The position numbers and the translations under genes were made by a program. A stretch of 64,000 nt of DNA from Larix kaempferi (taxonomy: Eukaryota; Streptophyta; Pinopsida; Pinales; Pinaceae): the NCBI GenBank assembly GCA_027924585.1, contig BSBM01001436.1:496001-560000 (forward strand), written 5' to 3'. This document shows, piece after piece, positions 10,151-21,672 of the stretch. The notes beneath the pieces are model-generated. The model made no database searches. It had not been told where the DNA came from and was given only the letters and a program-made list of their open reading frames with translations. How positions within the stretch are numbered: position 1 is the first letter of the stretch; each line of letters begins with the position of its first letter.

Positions 10151-11234
10151 TTGACACGATATTTAGTGAGAGGCTCTTTAACTAGACGTGATTTGAATCC
10201 AATCTTGGTTACTGGGCCCGTATTCAAGGTACTAGGATTCTTGGCTCAACTTCTCGCACTAACAACAGTGATCCACTCTCTCTAATGAACCTGACACTGT
10301 CTTTCTGATGCCTTTGCTCATGTGGGCTCTGCTCTGCTGTGGCGCTGTTGTTTCTTCCTTCCACTAATGGGTTTATTGGGGCTTCCCGTCTATATTGTGA
10401 TCGTGTTTTCGGCTCGTAAGCTCCTTCCTACAGTTGATAGAAATCTCTCTCACAAACAATGGGTTTTACATACAATGCACTTCCTAGAGTGCAAATGGAG
10501 ATTTGCCAAATAAAAATAGTGCAATCTTTAACTTCTTTAAAAACTATAATTAAAATGAATTAAAAAGCATGAAATTTGGATGCATGCAAATGTGCAAAGA
10601 GGATGTATAGGCCAAAATAAACGTGTCAACGTATATAATTATAATGCAAATTTTATTATTTACTAATTCTTGCAATTAAAAGCAAAATAATATCAATCAG
10701 ACATGTGAGAATAGGGGCAAGTACACCATGCAACAATGTTTGATTTACAATATAACCTTTTCTCAAGTGCACATGTAAGGAACAAAGGGAACTTTTCCAT
10801 TTTAAATTGAACATGCAAGATGGATGCGCGCACGTGTAATAAAAATTACAAAAATTAATAAATGCAATTTTTAAATTGAATTACAAAAAGGAAACTAATG
10901 TGCTCTTCCTATAAATGTGCCTACTCTTTTTATGCAATCAAAATTCTAGGCAGATGTACCAATTCAGTCATGGTGTAGTTTATTTTTGACTGATATGATG
11001 GCTAGGTCTGTTGGCAAGGTATCCAGGCAGATCAACCTAATAACTTTCCTGCTGCCTGGGAAGTAAATCAGCACCCAAGCTTCACCACTCCGTGCCTTGA
11101 CTTGCTCACATACTTGAACTTTACATATTGGATTGAAGGGCTTCAACATAGAAGAAAGAGCATTGGTCACGGGCTTAAAGTACCACTTGATGAACATTTA
11201 GAGATAGACAAGGCAAGCACTTTTTAACCTTTTA
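10151..11234. other. Spacer between the two FURRY-like parts
   Basis: AT-rich for the most part, with unrecognised short frames (plus 10322-10513; minus 10964-11197). It may be a retained intron of the captured gene, which would mean capture from genomic DNA rather than mRNA. I could not fix the splice sites. Confidence 0.4.
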
Positions 11235-12290
11235 TTGGTGAAGGCGAGTATAAAAAATAGGCAGTCAGCTTAATTAAATATGTCCAATCAAAGAAAGGCA
11301 ACATGATGTGGGAAAATGAGGATGTGACTTTAACTCGCACAGAACTTCCAAGTGCTGCATTATTATCTGCAATTGTACTTAGTGTTGTTGATGCAATATT
11401 TTTCCAAGGTGATCTTCGGGAGCATTGGGGAGGAGAGGCACTAAAGTGGGCTGTGGAATGCACCTCCAAACATCTGGCTTGTCTCTCACATCAAATATAC
11501 CGTACTGCTTTACGCCCAAGTGTAACGAGCGATACTTGTGTATCATTGTTGAGATGCTTTAGCAACCCAACCCCACAAGTTTTGGGTTTCATTATGGAGA
11601 TATTGTTGACTTTACAAGTAATGGTTGAGATTATGGAGCTAGAGAAGGTTATTCTCTACCCATAGTTGTTCTGGGGCTGCATCGCTATGATGCATACTGA
11701 TTTCGTTCATGTATACACACAAGTTTTAGAACTTTTTACTCGTGTAATTGACATATTATCATTTCGAGACCGTACAATTGAAAATGTGTTGTTAACCAAT
11801 ATGCCTAGAGATGAATTTGAAAGCAACCAACAAGATAAGGATTTAGCTAGGCTGGATTCAAAGGGTTTTGAGAGTGACATACATGCTGAATTTGGAACAA
11901 AAATAGGAAAGGCTCTAGGTTTTGAAGGAGTTCAGCCATTGGTACTAAAAGGCCTTATGTACACTTTCAATCATGCTTCAGCTATTAAAGTTTTGTCCCT
12001 AATAACGTTGCAGTCATGTGATTGCATATTTGGTGATTCTGAGACAAGGCTGCTCATGCATATTGTTGGGTTGCTTCCATGGCTCTGTTTAGAACTTCAG
12101 AAGGAAAAGGACCCCGTTTTGGGTTTCGAGTCTCCACTACAGCAACAATATCAGAAGGCTTGTTCTGTTGATATGAACATTTCACAAAGGGTGCAAGGAA
12201 AAAGGTCTAAATGAGCTTGCATCTGTAGTTTCTGCATATGCTGAAGGTCAGATAATAACAATTGAGGACATGTTGAATCGTGTGTCTTCT
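11235..12290 (+). pseudogene. Captured FURRY/MOR2-PAG1-like fragment, part 2
   Basis: The reading continues VSLIKYVQSKKGNMMWENED, ELPSAALLSAIVLSVVDAIF, FQGDLREHWGGEALKWAVE, VLGFIMEILLTLQVMVEIME, LFWGCIAMMHTDFVHVY, FEGVQPLVLKGLM, and GDSETRLLMHIVGLLPWLCL, then SPLQQQYQKACSV. The order is colinear with FURRY-like proteins. Stops are TAG at 11258-11260 and TAG at 11663-11665. A few residues are missing before SNPTPQ, and a frameshift near 12190 is followed by KGLNELASVVSAYAEGQI in another frame. Similarity fades near 12290. The gene has been decaying inside the transposon. Confidence 0.82.
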
Positions 12291-12355
12291 ATTTTGGTGT
12301 TTTTCTCTTGTGATTGGCATTTTCTCTTGGGCATACTTGTGCATTTATGTTTTCA

Positions 12356-12460
12356 ACGCACTTGTGCTTGGCTTTTGCACTCTCTCTCTCTAGCACACTT
12401 GTGCTTGGCTTTTGCACTCTCTCTCTCTCCGGCACAGTAGAACTATCTCTCTCTAGTGCA
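12356..12460. repeat. Tandem duplication with CT microsatellite
   Basis: A unit of about 47 bp (cttgtgcttggcttttgcac followed by a ctctct run) occurs twice in tandem, with a third partial copy. It lies directly downstream of the captured gene fragment. Confidence 0.7.
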
Positions 12461-15400
12461 CTTGTAAATAAGCTATTTCAAAAATTTAGTGAGATTTGAT
12501 TACATCGATTCTCTTGTTGACCCTTACAAATCTCATCACCCAAAGAACATGCAATTTTTGTGCAACTATTATCAAAGCATCAAAGATATTTACTTGGGCA
12601 TCATGATGTCACACAGTTTTTAGCCACATTCAAGTGGTGCAAAAGATAACCAGTACGGTGATCTGAGGAATGACATACACAAATATGACAGTACCGTGAT
12701 CTTACATAATATTGTTGCAAGTAGATGACTTCTGAAGTTAAAATGTATGTTTGAGCTATAACACTTTTGGATACAGGCTGACCTGCATATTTTTGTGGAG
12801 ATCAATTAATGGATTTCCTATCAACATCTCTTGTATCAAGCAGTAATACACATTACAATGTACACAAAAAATATAGAAGAAGTTTGACAACCTACAGCCC
12901 AATTGCTAAAAAGTGATGACAAGACTAGTAGACAACATGGTCCTACAAAAGAAGTCAAAACCACAGGCTATGTCACAAGGGGTGGGGAAAAGTAATATTT
13001 GTGAGAATACAATGAAACAGACAACAAAGTAGTCCAAAACTAGTGAATAATTAAAAATCTGTCAAAACATGTGCATATATATAGTCTAGTAGAAATTTAT
13101 GATTTAACATGTTATACTCTGGGAATTACTCACTGATACAGGCAAACTAATAATATTCAACATCTTTCTAACCCTTTGCAAGCCTTCTATTAATAATGCA
13201 TCATTCAACCATCTGAAAATAGTTTTGAAAGTGGGAAAATTATACTATGGGAACCACTTGTTGACAGGGTTTAATAGATCAAATACTAAAATAAGGTTGG
13301 CCAAATTACTCAGCAGCAGGGTAGTAGGCTACTTTCAGTAGGGTGCTAGCAATATTACAAATCCTTAATTACCAATCATAAAGATTAACAATCTGTCCTT
13401 GGAAAATCAAAGAAAAGGCTTACCATAGTCACAATGATCCTCCTCTCCCAATACACGGGTATCCACAATGCAATGAGATAGAATGAAAGCTCACTTTCTG
13501 TAAGGTTAAGATATCCTCAGAAGTCCTTGTCTCTTACTCGCAAAGATCTACAAGAGATGTCACAAAATCTCACATGGTAATACAACACAAACTAGCACAA
13601 CTAAGATGAAACTATCAAAACTTAAAAGCACAGGCACTTGTAAGTGAATATAAGTCTAAAAGCTTGTTTTTATATAGATATAGTTTAAACTTACTGTAAG
13701 TTAATTTTCTATGATGCATTCATTACCTGGATAGCCTTTGTTTCATTGAATAGTTGAGTTAATTTCATCCATTTTAACCTTTTGATGTAAAAAGCTTTGG
13801 GATACCCTTTTGATAAAGGACAAAATCTTTAAATCTATGTTTGCCATTGTTGGTGGAGACTCATAGAACTAGTCCATACAATACATCAAAATATATAAGA
13901 GACACAGTCCTCATCCCTTCCCTCATTCGCTAATTTTCATTTTAAGATGAAAAATAAGATAACAACAAACAATAAGAATATGATGTCAAATTTTTTTAAC
14001 ACGATGCACTATAAAAAAAACATATCCCAGATGCAATGCCACAATATTTCATTATTTTGAATATTCCAAAATGTCAAGAGCCAATATTAAATAGCATAAT
14101 ACAACAGAAATCATAAAAACTGAACAGAAAGAAGGAATAGCAACCTCCAAAACCGACAGTTATTTGGAGTTTCCACACAAAGTACCTACACAATTCCAAA
14201 TGAATAAACCAATCTAAATCTTTCAGTTAGTTGCAATGGTGATCTCATGCCCAAGAAAACTTAAAATATAGTCAAACATATCAATGTAACAGATTAAGAG
14301 ACCTAAAATAAAAACTGTGCACCAAATTACCACACAATAAAATGAATATGATGAGATTGACAAGGAAGATATTCATATGAAAAATAGGTGACATCAATAA
14401 CAACTGGACCCAGGTTCATATCTACCCTGGACATGCTTTTGGAGGTACTTTGTTCCTCTGATAGGCATTCTTCCCCTCATTAAAAAATAATAACATATAA
14501 TGGAAGGGGAATCAATTATGTTTGATCATTTCCAGAGGCATTTGATGAGACAATACCAAAGCCTCTTTGGAATAAACCGTATGTCCCTCTCTTCGGCCTC
14601 TGTAAACATTTATAATTACATCGAATACTTGGAATCTCCATGAAATGGCATAAATATAATTACATCGAAAGATGACAAATCCTTATTGTAGTCCAAGTGT
14701 CTGGGATCCATCACTCTACATGGAGCAGTTCCAGATCCATCACTTCAAAGCAAAGCCCAGGTGGGAATATAAGCATAAATCCTCGTGAGTTAATATGGGT
14801 ATATGCTCCTGGCGGGGCACTAAATATTTGCAGGCCAATATGATTATATATGTTTGTAAATTTCAATGTTGTATACTCACACCAATAGTCAAGCTATAGA
14901 ATTGGGATCAAATACAAATATAATTAATAATTCATACAAAACAACTAATTAACCTAGAATGGAGGGGTTTTCCATGGCGAAATTCGTACTACCAGTCTTC
15001 ATGAGCTTATCGAGGCCACTCTCAAGGCGAGGGCCGTCCAGAGTATCATCCCACAACTTATCCAGCAAGCCCATTGCCGTTACTTATTTCCTTATGTTAA
15101 ACAGATAGTATTATTCAGAATTTTTGTTGCCCAAATCGCTTAAAAAATTCGAAATGATAGATATCGGCTACTTTTGCCTCTTTTCCGTCAACAATTACTG
15201 GAGACTATGGGATCCCTAGAATTCTCTCCATTCATCTCCTTTATAGGAATCGACCACCTTATTATGGTTAGGATTACTGGTGCCTAATTGACATATTCTG
15301 TGTACGACGCACAATCCCACACCCCAGTTGTTCTTGAGTATTTTTCTCGGTGCCTCGTCAATGTGGATAAGGCGATGTGTTCACGTCAGGGAAATACGGT

Positions 15401-18400
15401 TTAATAAAAATGAAACCCTAACAAAAAATTATCTCTGAAATTTCCAGTCATAAATATTTTTAAGGAGACCTCGGATTGAGTTGCAGGCACTGTCGAATGT
15501 AAGTACATTGCAAAATAAATCCTGAACAATATCTATTAACTTGACATAAAGTATTTTAACCCCTAAATACTGTGACTATGACCATAAATTTGTGATTGGG
15601 GTAAACTCGCCCTAAATATTCAGGTTTGTAAAGGATGGAATACCTGGGCATGCAAGATCTCTTCCGCCCCTAGTAAAATTATCTTGTTGAAGTGTCTAAT
15701 TACAACTAGTGTATGTATTGTAATTACTACTTGTGTTCCTGCTGCAATAGAACTAATATATATCCATCTCAAGGTGAAAGAAAAATACCAGTATCTCTCT
15801 GAATGATAGGGCTGTGTTTTGTGCTCCGTGGACCGAACATGCAACCTTCCTTTTTAAACTACAATTTAAGATTCAGGCCCTCGAAGATTCTCTCCATGTC
15901 TCCCCAAAAATGACTTAAAAAAAGACCATTCATCTAACATCTGGTTAGTGATCCATTTGGTATGCAGACGTGGAGTTTAATGCTTGTGCCAGTAGTTTTT
16001 TCTAATACCCCATGCCCAGTTGTATGTGCTCAGTGTCATAGGCTATTTCGCTAATCCAAAGCCTTTCAATATTGAATAAAATCCAGCCGCTAAGTCTTAA
16101 ATGTTAAGGTGCATCTGTATACCCCGCCCAACTACAACCTTATCCACTTGTTTATTCCCTCATCTTATAATGATGTTTATCCCAACTCTTCAATCCAATG
16201 TGATTTTAAGCAGGTGGGAGCAAAACACAACCATTCATTACTCAAACACGTCTACAACCTTTTGCAATGGGTCAGGTTTTGCTTTCGGTCGGAATATCCA
16301 AAGAGAAAAAATAAATATATATATACCTAGAAAAAGCAAAGAAACTAAGGTACTACATGAACATGACCAGGGTAAGGAAAGATTAGCAGGAGCTTAAAGC
16401 AGTTAAGCAAAGGTATATGCAATTTGCATGAGGCACTGTAGCATGCCATAACTTATTTTGTTTGTTGGTAAAGTTTTCCATGGCATCATATGTAGAAATT
16501 GAAGTTGTTCATAGAGATAGGATCTTAAATCTAGAAACAAAATAAAAAGTTTCCAACCAAAAGTTGTTGCTTACCTATATGATCTAACGTGGTAAAAAGT
16601 ATCCATTCTTTTCATTTCATTCAATTACTCCCCTCCATTACTAAAAAAACTAGTTTTAATTATAAGTAGTAAGTGTCTCATTTGTTTGTTGGAACTATAG
16701 GGGTGGTGCTGACAAGGCCTTAATACACATAGGGGACGGATAATCTCATTTTAGGGGTGAAGTTATAAAAGCACTGGCTATGTAATGAGTAGCTTAGAAT
16801 AGCTATGGACCCTTAACTCAAATCCATGGAAGAATTTCTCCATCCACCAACAACTATTCCATCCGGAGAATACATTACTATGCCACCTATTTACCTAGTT
16901 CACTTAAATGCAAGCTATAACGAGGGGGGCGACAACACGAACACTTCAATGGTGGTACGCTATCCAAGTGTGTCCTCATGCAAGGGCTACTGAGTACACA
17001 AGGAATCATGGATGTCTCATAACCATAACTCATGATAATCATAATTTGTACACCCAACACTAGTAAGTGCTCTCAGCTATGCTAGTCTTACTACTAGGGT
17101 TAATTATGGCTCACAACAATGTACTAATTCGATGCCATATGATACATAAACAACACTATATTTTATACATGCATAAAATAGGATAACAAAATTTTCATCT
17201 ATACAATGTCCACATGATATAGCCAAAACACATTTACTAGGTGACCCAAGGGAGTTTTACAAGATGAGGCACTAATGACAATTAGGTGTTATAACATTTG
17301 AGGACTTGATTGGACTTTTATTATGGGAGGAAGACATTCATTTGAAGTTTGGAGAAGGGGAAACTTTTGATGAAACTATAACTTCCCAAGTGTTGGGGTA
17401 GAAGGTGAAAGGTGAAAGTGGTTAAGGTAGTAAGAATTCAAATAATATTTACTCCTAAGATGGGGAGTCAAATCGATACAAATTAAAGAGATTATAAGAA
17501 GCTATAGAGGGGTGTAGCTTAGAAAATCAATCCAATTTAGTGAACGAAGAAGATATGATGCAGATGATGGAGAGGTTTTTGTATTCTATGTCTCTCATGA
17601 TGACATCATGGAATAAAATGCATAAACCCTAAGGATAGTCAAAAGTTCTCTAGGGATTTGACCAACACCAAAGTATATGCTAAGCATATGCAAAATCAAT
17701 ATCAATTGAAGTAAGAACGTAGAAGAAGGATAATGGTGCAGTTACTAGTACAAGCACATATAATTGTAGAGGAAGGAAGACAAATGCACAAGGTATTAAG
17801 GAGTAGGACAAGTACAAGGCACACACATTAAGTACAAGGTGCATGTATAAAGATATAGATGCAATGTAAATATGGCTTCTCTCAACTCCACAAGATCAAC
17901 TCAGCATGGTGGAAGACTAATTCATCAACACATTTTTTGTCTTTGTGAGGGGATGGTTCAACATTTTTCAATTAATCAACATAAATTAATCAATTGGACT
18001 GAACTACATAAATTAATCAACATTTTTTGTGCTTAGAAAGATTCGGTTTTTTACCTTGCTCGGCGCTTCTTGAGTTAAAAACCCTAGTAAAAAACTTGGG
18101 TTTTCTCCAAATTTGGCTAAACAATGCTGAAAAAAGTGCCAAAAGAATCTAACTGCCTTCACCGCCACGATGATATTCTCTAGGTTGGAAGTTTGATCTC
18201 CTCGCAGCATAAGGCTTCATTGTGTAAGGAGCAGAGTGGTAGGAAAAAAACAGAGATCGCCCAATATGTTCTGATTTCAATAGCCCTTCTAAAACTTTAC
18301 AAACATAAAATAAAATCTATTTAATCAGTTTTTAATATAATATATAATAAAATATATTTATATATTAAAAACATATTATAATAATATTATATATTAGAAT

Positions 18401-19010
18401 CATGGTAACTCTTTTTTAAAAATAATTTTAGAAAAAAGGAGGATTTTATTCTTTTCTTTTCAAAATGGAGAATATTGGCGATTTTTTGCAAGGGAGAGAC
18501 CTAAGGGGAACTTTAGAACTTTCCAAAATCAGGCGCGAGGAGAACCATGATAAATGGATGCACATGGAGAATTAATGGAGGTTGTGAAATTGACAATTTT
18601 TAGCTAACATGATGCAAAATACATGAACTTGCCGAAACTTTAACAGACTACCGAAAGGGCCAAACGATGATGGTTTTGTTCTAACAAAATATAAATGTGA
18701 CCAATATGATGAGCCAAACACAATGACACCAAATTCACGACATGATAATGCCGAGAGGAAAAGACAACAAATATCTAAGACTCGACTCAACCACGCTATG
18801 ATGATGCAACTTGGCGGATCCGTCGAAGAGATAATACAGAAGCACAAATGGTGAAATAAGATATGGACATGATAAGCACATTGACGAACTGAGATGTGAC
18901 GGTATAGATGAAATGATATTGCAAAAAAGTTAAGTAGGTTCGCCTATGGCATCATGTTTTGACACTAGCTCGTGTCTATGAATCCATCTACAATGTTACA
19001 ATTTACTAAA
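12461..19010. other. CACTA interior without recognisable genes
   Basis: About 6.5 kb of AT-rich DNA. The longest frames here (minus 18572-18847; plus 16101-16397) have no domain I recognise, and none resembles a CACTA transposase or TnpA-like protein. It may hold introns or flanking DNA of captured genes, or older decayed insertions. Confidence 0.45.
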
Positions 19011-19020
19011 TTTTAACACT

Positions 19021-19070
19021 GCAGATGGATTCGGAGACCCCTTTCTAAAGGGGTCTCCGAATCCATCTGC
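19021..19070. repeat. Perfect 21-bp inverted repeat (hairpin)
   Basis: gcagatggattcggagaccc plus one C (19021-19041) is the exact inverse of 19050-19070, with an 8-base loop. With mismatches the stem extends further out through the aattttaacact/attgtcaaaatt flanks. The right arm is the first unit of the minisatellite that follows. Confidence 0.9.
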
Positions 19071-19206
19071 ATTGTCAAAATTAATAAAGAAAGGGTCTCC
19101 GAATCCATCTGCATTGTTAAAATTAGTAAAGGGGTCTCCAAATCCATCTGCATTGTTAAAATTAGTAAAGGGGTCTCTGAATCCATCTGCATTGTTAAAA
19201 TTTAGT
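19047..19206. repeat. Minisatellite, about 39-42 bp unit, four copies
   Basis: Each unit contains ggggtctccgaatccatctg followed by cattgttaaaattagtaaa, with a few substitutions. All copies are direct repeats, and the inverted copy at 19021 caps the array. Frames read through it on both strands because the unit lacks stops. Confidence 0.85.
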
Positions 19207-19282
19207 AAATTGTACAAATTCATTATCAAAACTATAATTTTTCATTGCCGGAATGACACAACTAAAAATGACCAATTGTTAT

Positions 19283-19380
19283 GTGGTCATTTTTAGTTTA
19301 GTTCTTATCTCATGACCAAATTGGTCATTTATCTTGGTCATTTTTAGTTTAGTTCTTATCCCATGACCAAATTGGTCATT
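19283..19380. repeat. Right subterminal tandem repeats of the CACTA element
   Basis: A unit of about 51 bp beginning ggtcatttttagtttagttc occurs twice (19285 and 19336). The many TGACCA/TGGTCA motifs here mirror those at the left end and are typical of transposase-binding subterminal regions of CACTA elements. Confidence 0.75.
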
Positions 19381-19524
19381 TTTAGTCAGTTCACTTAAAA
19401 TTTCTCAATTTTGGTCATTTATCCCTTGAAAAAGCTGTGGTGACCAATTTTTTTGGTCACTTGGTCACTTATCTCTCATTTTGTACTAGTGTTTGCATAA
19501 TTTTTGGTGTTGCTTTTCTTTCCT

Positions 19525-19908
19525 CTACCCCTGGAACCTTTCGACCTGCCCATGTTTGAGGAACAGATGGAGAGAGCCACAGAGTGGGCCAAGAGCATTG
19601 TCTGTAGAACGTCTATGAGGAGCCAAATCCAGCTCGCGAGAGAAGCTAGCAAATGGGTGGCAGTGAACAACAAGAACCAGAGGGCGGGAGGAACCCAATT
19701 CGCAGGCCTGTGGAGGTTGAAAAACATTGCACTGCTGCGCCGAGGTCGAGAGTGCATGATAATCAACGAGCCAAGGTGATGACAGTCTGGGCTCCTTAAA
19801 GCCACACGTAGGAACCACTTGGAGAAGGTACTTCGAAGTCGCTTCCAACCGGGTCGAGGGGACATCACCAACAGAGGGATTTAATGAATAGCGCCTTGGG
19901 GTGGCCAT
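19525..19908 (-). pseudogene. Unidentified 127-codon frame in the retro-insertion, upstream of the CACTA
   Basis: The frame starts MATPRRYSLNPSVGDVPS and ends at a stop before the CACTA junction. A second minus frame (19476-19871) overlaps it and ends in the basic MGRSKGSRGRGKKSNTKNY. I cannot tell which frame was real. Together with 7627-8142 this is the coding-like part of the retro-insertion, and no family was recognised. Confidence 0.35.
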
Positions 19909-20018
19909 CGTGTTAAGTCCACATTCTCCATAGTGCCATGAATCCCGTCCGTGTGCCCATGTGTCACATGACTGGGTTCGCGTGTGCTCATGCTCATCCC
20001 ATCACCCGCATCCGGGGT

Positions 20019-20029
20019 GGATTCTTGAA
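20019..20029. repeat. Right TSD of the retro-insertion (GGATTCTTGAA)
   Basis: Exact copy of 7231-7241. The gypsy integrase reading resumes directly after it. Confidence 0.85.
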
Positions 20030-20690
20030 AACTTACCACAGGGTCAAGAAGGACTTTTTTTTGGGAAGGTATTAAATCTGATGTTCAAAGGTTTGTGGTA
20101 GAATGTTTGTTTTTCCAACAGAATAAGGGTGAAACAATTAAGACCCCATGACTTCTACAACCATTAGACATACCTTGCTAGCACTGGGAGGAAGTCTCAC
20201 TGGATTTTATCACAGGTCTACCCAAGTCAAAAGGAAATAATGTTATTATGGTGGTTATTGATAGACTCACGAAGTATGCACATTTTTGTGCACTCTCTCA
20301 CCCTTTTAATGCAAGTACAATAACTGCAGATTTTATGGAAACAGTTCAGAAGTTACAAGGAAATCCGAAGATTATTGTAAGTGATAGAGATCCGATTTTC
20401 ACTGAAAAATTTTGGACTAAATTATTTTCTTGTTTGGGTACCTAATTGGCTCACAATTCATCTTATCATCCTCAATCAGATGGGAAAACTAATATAGTGA
20501 ACAAATGTTTGGAAGACTATCTTCATTGCTTTGCATCGGATAAACAAATACAGTGTGAAATGGTTGTCTTTGGCAGAATGGTGGTACAATACTTCCTTCC
20601 ATACATCATAAAAAATGTCTCCATTTATGGCACTTTATGGGTACCAACTTCCATCTATCACATCTCCCTTAAAACGAAAATCTAAAGTTC
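20030..20690 (+). pseudogene. Integrase core of the gypsy element, catalytic Glu lost
   Basis: KTYHRVKKDFFWEGIKSDV and FVVECLFFQQNKGE complete the zinc-binding region. The core follows: VSLDFITGLPKSKGNNVIMV (first Asp), VIDRLTKYAHF, and KIIVSDRDPIFTEKFW (second Asp). In HPQSDGKTNIVNKCLEDYL the residue after GKT is Asn where Ty3 integrases have the catalytic Glu. A stop at 20443-20445 (SCLGT-stop) and others break the frame. Integration activity would be lost. Confidence 0.85.
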
Positions 20691-21257
20691 AAGCCGTGGA
20701 AGATCACATAGAGCACCAACAAGAATTTCTCTAGATGCTCAAGGACAACTTGGCTATGTCAAAAAAAAAGATGAGCTGGTCAACATCGTAGTGAAAGGAG
20801 TTTCGAATAAGGGGATTGGGTATTTCTGAGGCTACAACTTTACAATAGGATGTCCCTCAAGCAACTAAATAATGACAATAAATTAGCACTCAAGTATTAT
20901 GGTCCTTATAAAGTGTTGCATAAGATTGGTAGTATGGCTTACAAATTTGGAGCTCCCTTCATCTTATAGAGTACATCCAGTTTTCCATGTTTCTTGCTTA
21001 AAGAAGGCAATAGGAGACAATATCCCAATTCAAACAATCTTTCCAGAGCTTGATGAAGAAGGAAAAGTCATATTGGAACCTAAACAAATCACTGAAACGA
21101 GGACCAAGCAATTATGAAATCAGGCTATTATTGTGTACCTCATCAAATGGAAGAACTTACTAGTTGAAGATTCGACATGGGAAGATGAGTCCTTCATACA
21201 TAAGCATCCACAACTAATCGAGCATTGAGGACAACACTTGTCTGAAGGGGAGTGGCA
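20691..21257 (+). pseudogene. Integrase C-terminus with chromodomain-like tail
   Basis: The segment YRVHPVFHVSCLKKAIGDN is the usual lead-in to the C-terminal part. VILEPKQITETRTKQL then, after a stop, YLIKWKNLLVEDSTWEDE match the chromodomain of plant chromoviruses (aromatic, WE..E pattern). It would target integration to marked chromatin. ctgaaggggagtggca just before the 3' LTR is the likely polypurine tract. Confidence 0.8.
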
Positions 21258-21606
21258 TGTTAAGCCCTAAATATGGGCATATTCCCCCCTATATTATGGT
21301 ACATTATATTAGTTTCGATGTCGAATTTGGTACATTAGTTGTAACTGTAATTAGTATGGCTATATTAGTTGTGTTGGCTTGGGTTAGTGAGTTGTAATTG
21401 TACCTCTTAATTTCCTATATATAGGAAAGAGATATTTTCATTTGAGTATCTTGTATTGTCTTGTGTACTCAGTACATTGTATATGGAGGTTGCCCCCTCG
21501 AAGAGGCTTGCTATTCATCTATGTTCTTCATTATTAAGGCATGGAGTACTCTTTTTGGTCTATTTATGCTCTTTTGATGCTCTTTTTGGAAATTTGTTGC
21601 TTAACA
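21258..21606 (+). repeat. 3' LTR of the gypsy element
   Basis: Starts TGTTAAGCCC and ends GCTTAACA, aligned throughout to the 5' LTR with roughly two dozen visible differences. The TSD CAGAG follows at 21607-21611. Confidence 0.9.
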
Positions 21607-21611
21607 CAGAG

Positions 21612-21672
21612 GCTCTTGAGGCTTGGCATCCTCATCAACATTTCCTTTTCTTTTGCCATCATATCTCTTCCT
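21612..21672 (-). pseudogene. 5' part of the split coiled-coil-like gene
   Basis: The minus-strand reading KRYDGKRKGNVDEDAKPQE runs without a stop into the frame at 3890-4107 when one CAGAG is counted. Upstream codons are less clear. Protein unidentified. Confidence 0.35.

Larger units (their letters stand above)
8150..19491. mobile_element. CACTA-like DNA transposon, non-autonomous, with captured gene fragment
   Basis: The left end reads CACTAGTACAAAATGAGAGA. The right end is its exact inverse (TCTCTCATTTTGTACTAGTG at 19472-19491), and the similarity extends into further TGACCA motifs. CACTA plus subterminal repeats (many TGACCA/TGGTCA) is the signature of the En/Spm-CACTA superfamily. The flanking trinucleotides are TCT and TTT, so the expected 3-bp TSD is imperfect. 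No transposase (Transposase_21 type) frame was found in 11.3 kb, so it would depend on a transposase supplied elsewhere. It carries a FURRY-like gene fragment and a tRNA-like sequence. Confidence 0.85.
7242..20018 (-). mobile_element. Retro-insertion (truncated LINE or processed copy), itself split by a CACTA element
   Basis: This block is bounded by an 11-bp TSD and begins with a T-run (7242-7252), which is a poly(A) tail on the minus strand. Its own sequence is 7242-8149 plus 19492-20018, about 1.43 kb, moderately GC-rich compared with its surroundings. Minus-strand frames lie on both sides of the inner insertion (7627-8142 and 19525-19908). I recognise no RT, endonuclease or RNase H in it. 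It is either a 5'-truncated non-LTR element, a non-autonomous derivative, or a processed copy of a host mRNA. Confidence 0.7.
4108..21606 (+). mobile_element. Ty3/gypsy chromovirus-type LTR retrotransposon with nested insertions
   Basis: Two similar LTRs of about 350 bp (4108-4461 and 21258-21606) start TGTTAAG, end CTTAACA and are flanked by CAGAG. Between them, in plus orientation, lie a zinc-knuckle remnant, protease, reverse transcriptase, RNase H, integrase and a chromodomain-like C-terminus. That domain order (RT-RH before INT) defines Ty3/gypsy, and the chromodomain points to a chromovirus. About 12.8 kb of younger DNA interrupts the integrase, so the element itself is only about 4.7 kb. 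Much of gag is missing. Frames are broken by stops and indels, and catalytic residues are changed. It is inactive and old, as the LTRs differ at many positions. Confidence 0.9.

Noticed and set aside
12461-19010. Search for a CACTA transposase
   Set aside because: No frame had transposase-like motifs, so the element is reported as non-autonomous.
19047-19206. Regular direct repeats resembling a CRISPR array
   Set aside because: The whole unit is repeated with no unique spacers, and it lies in a plant transposon.
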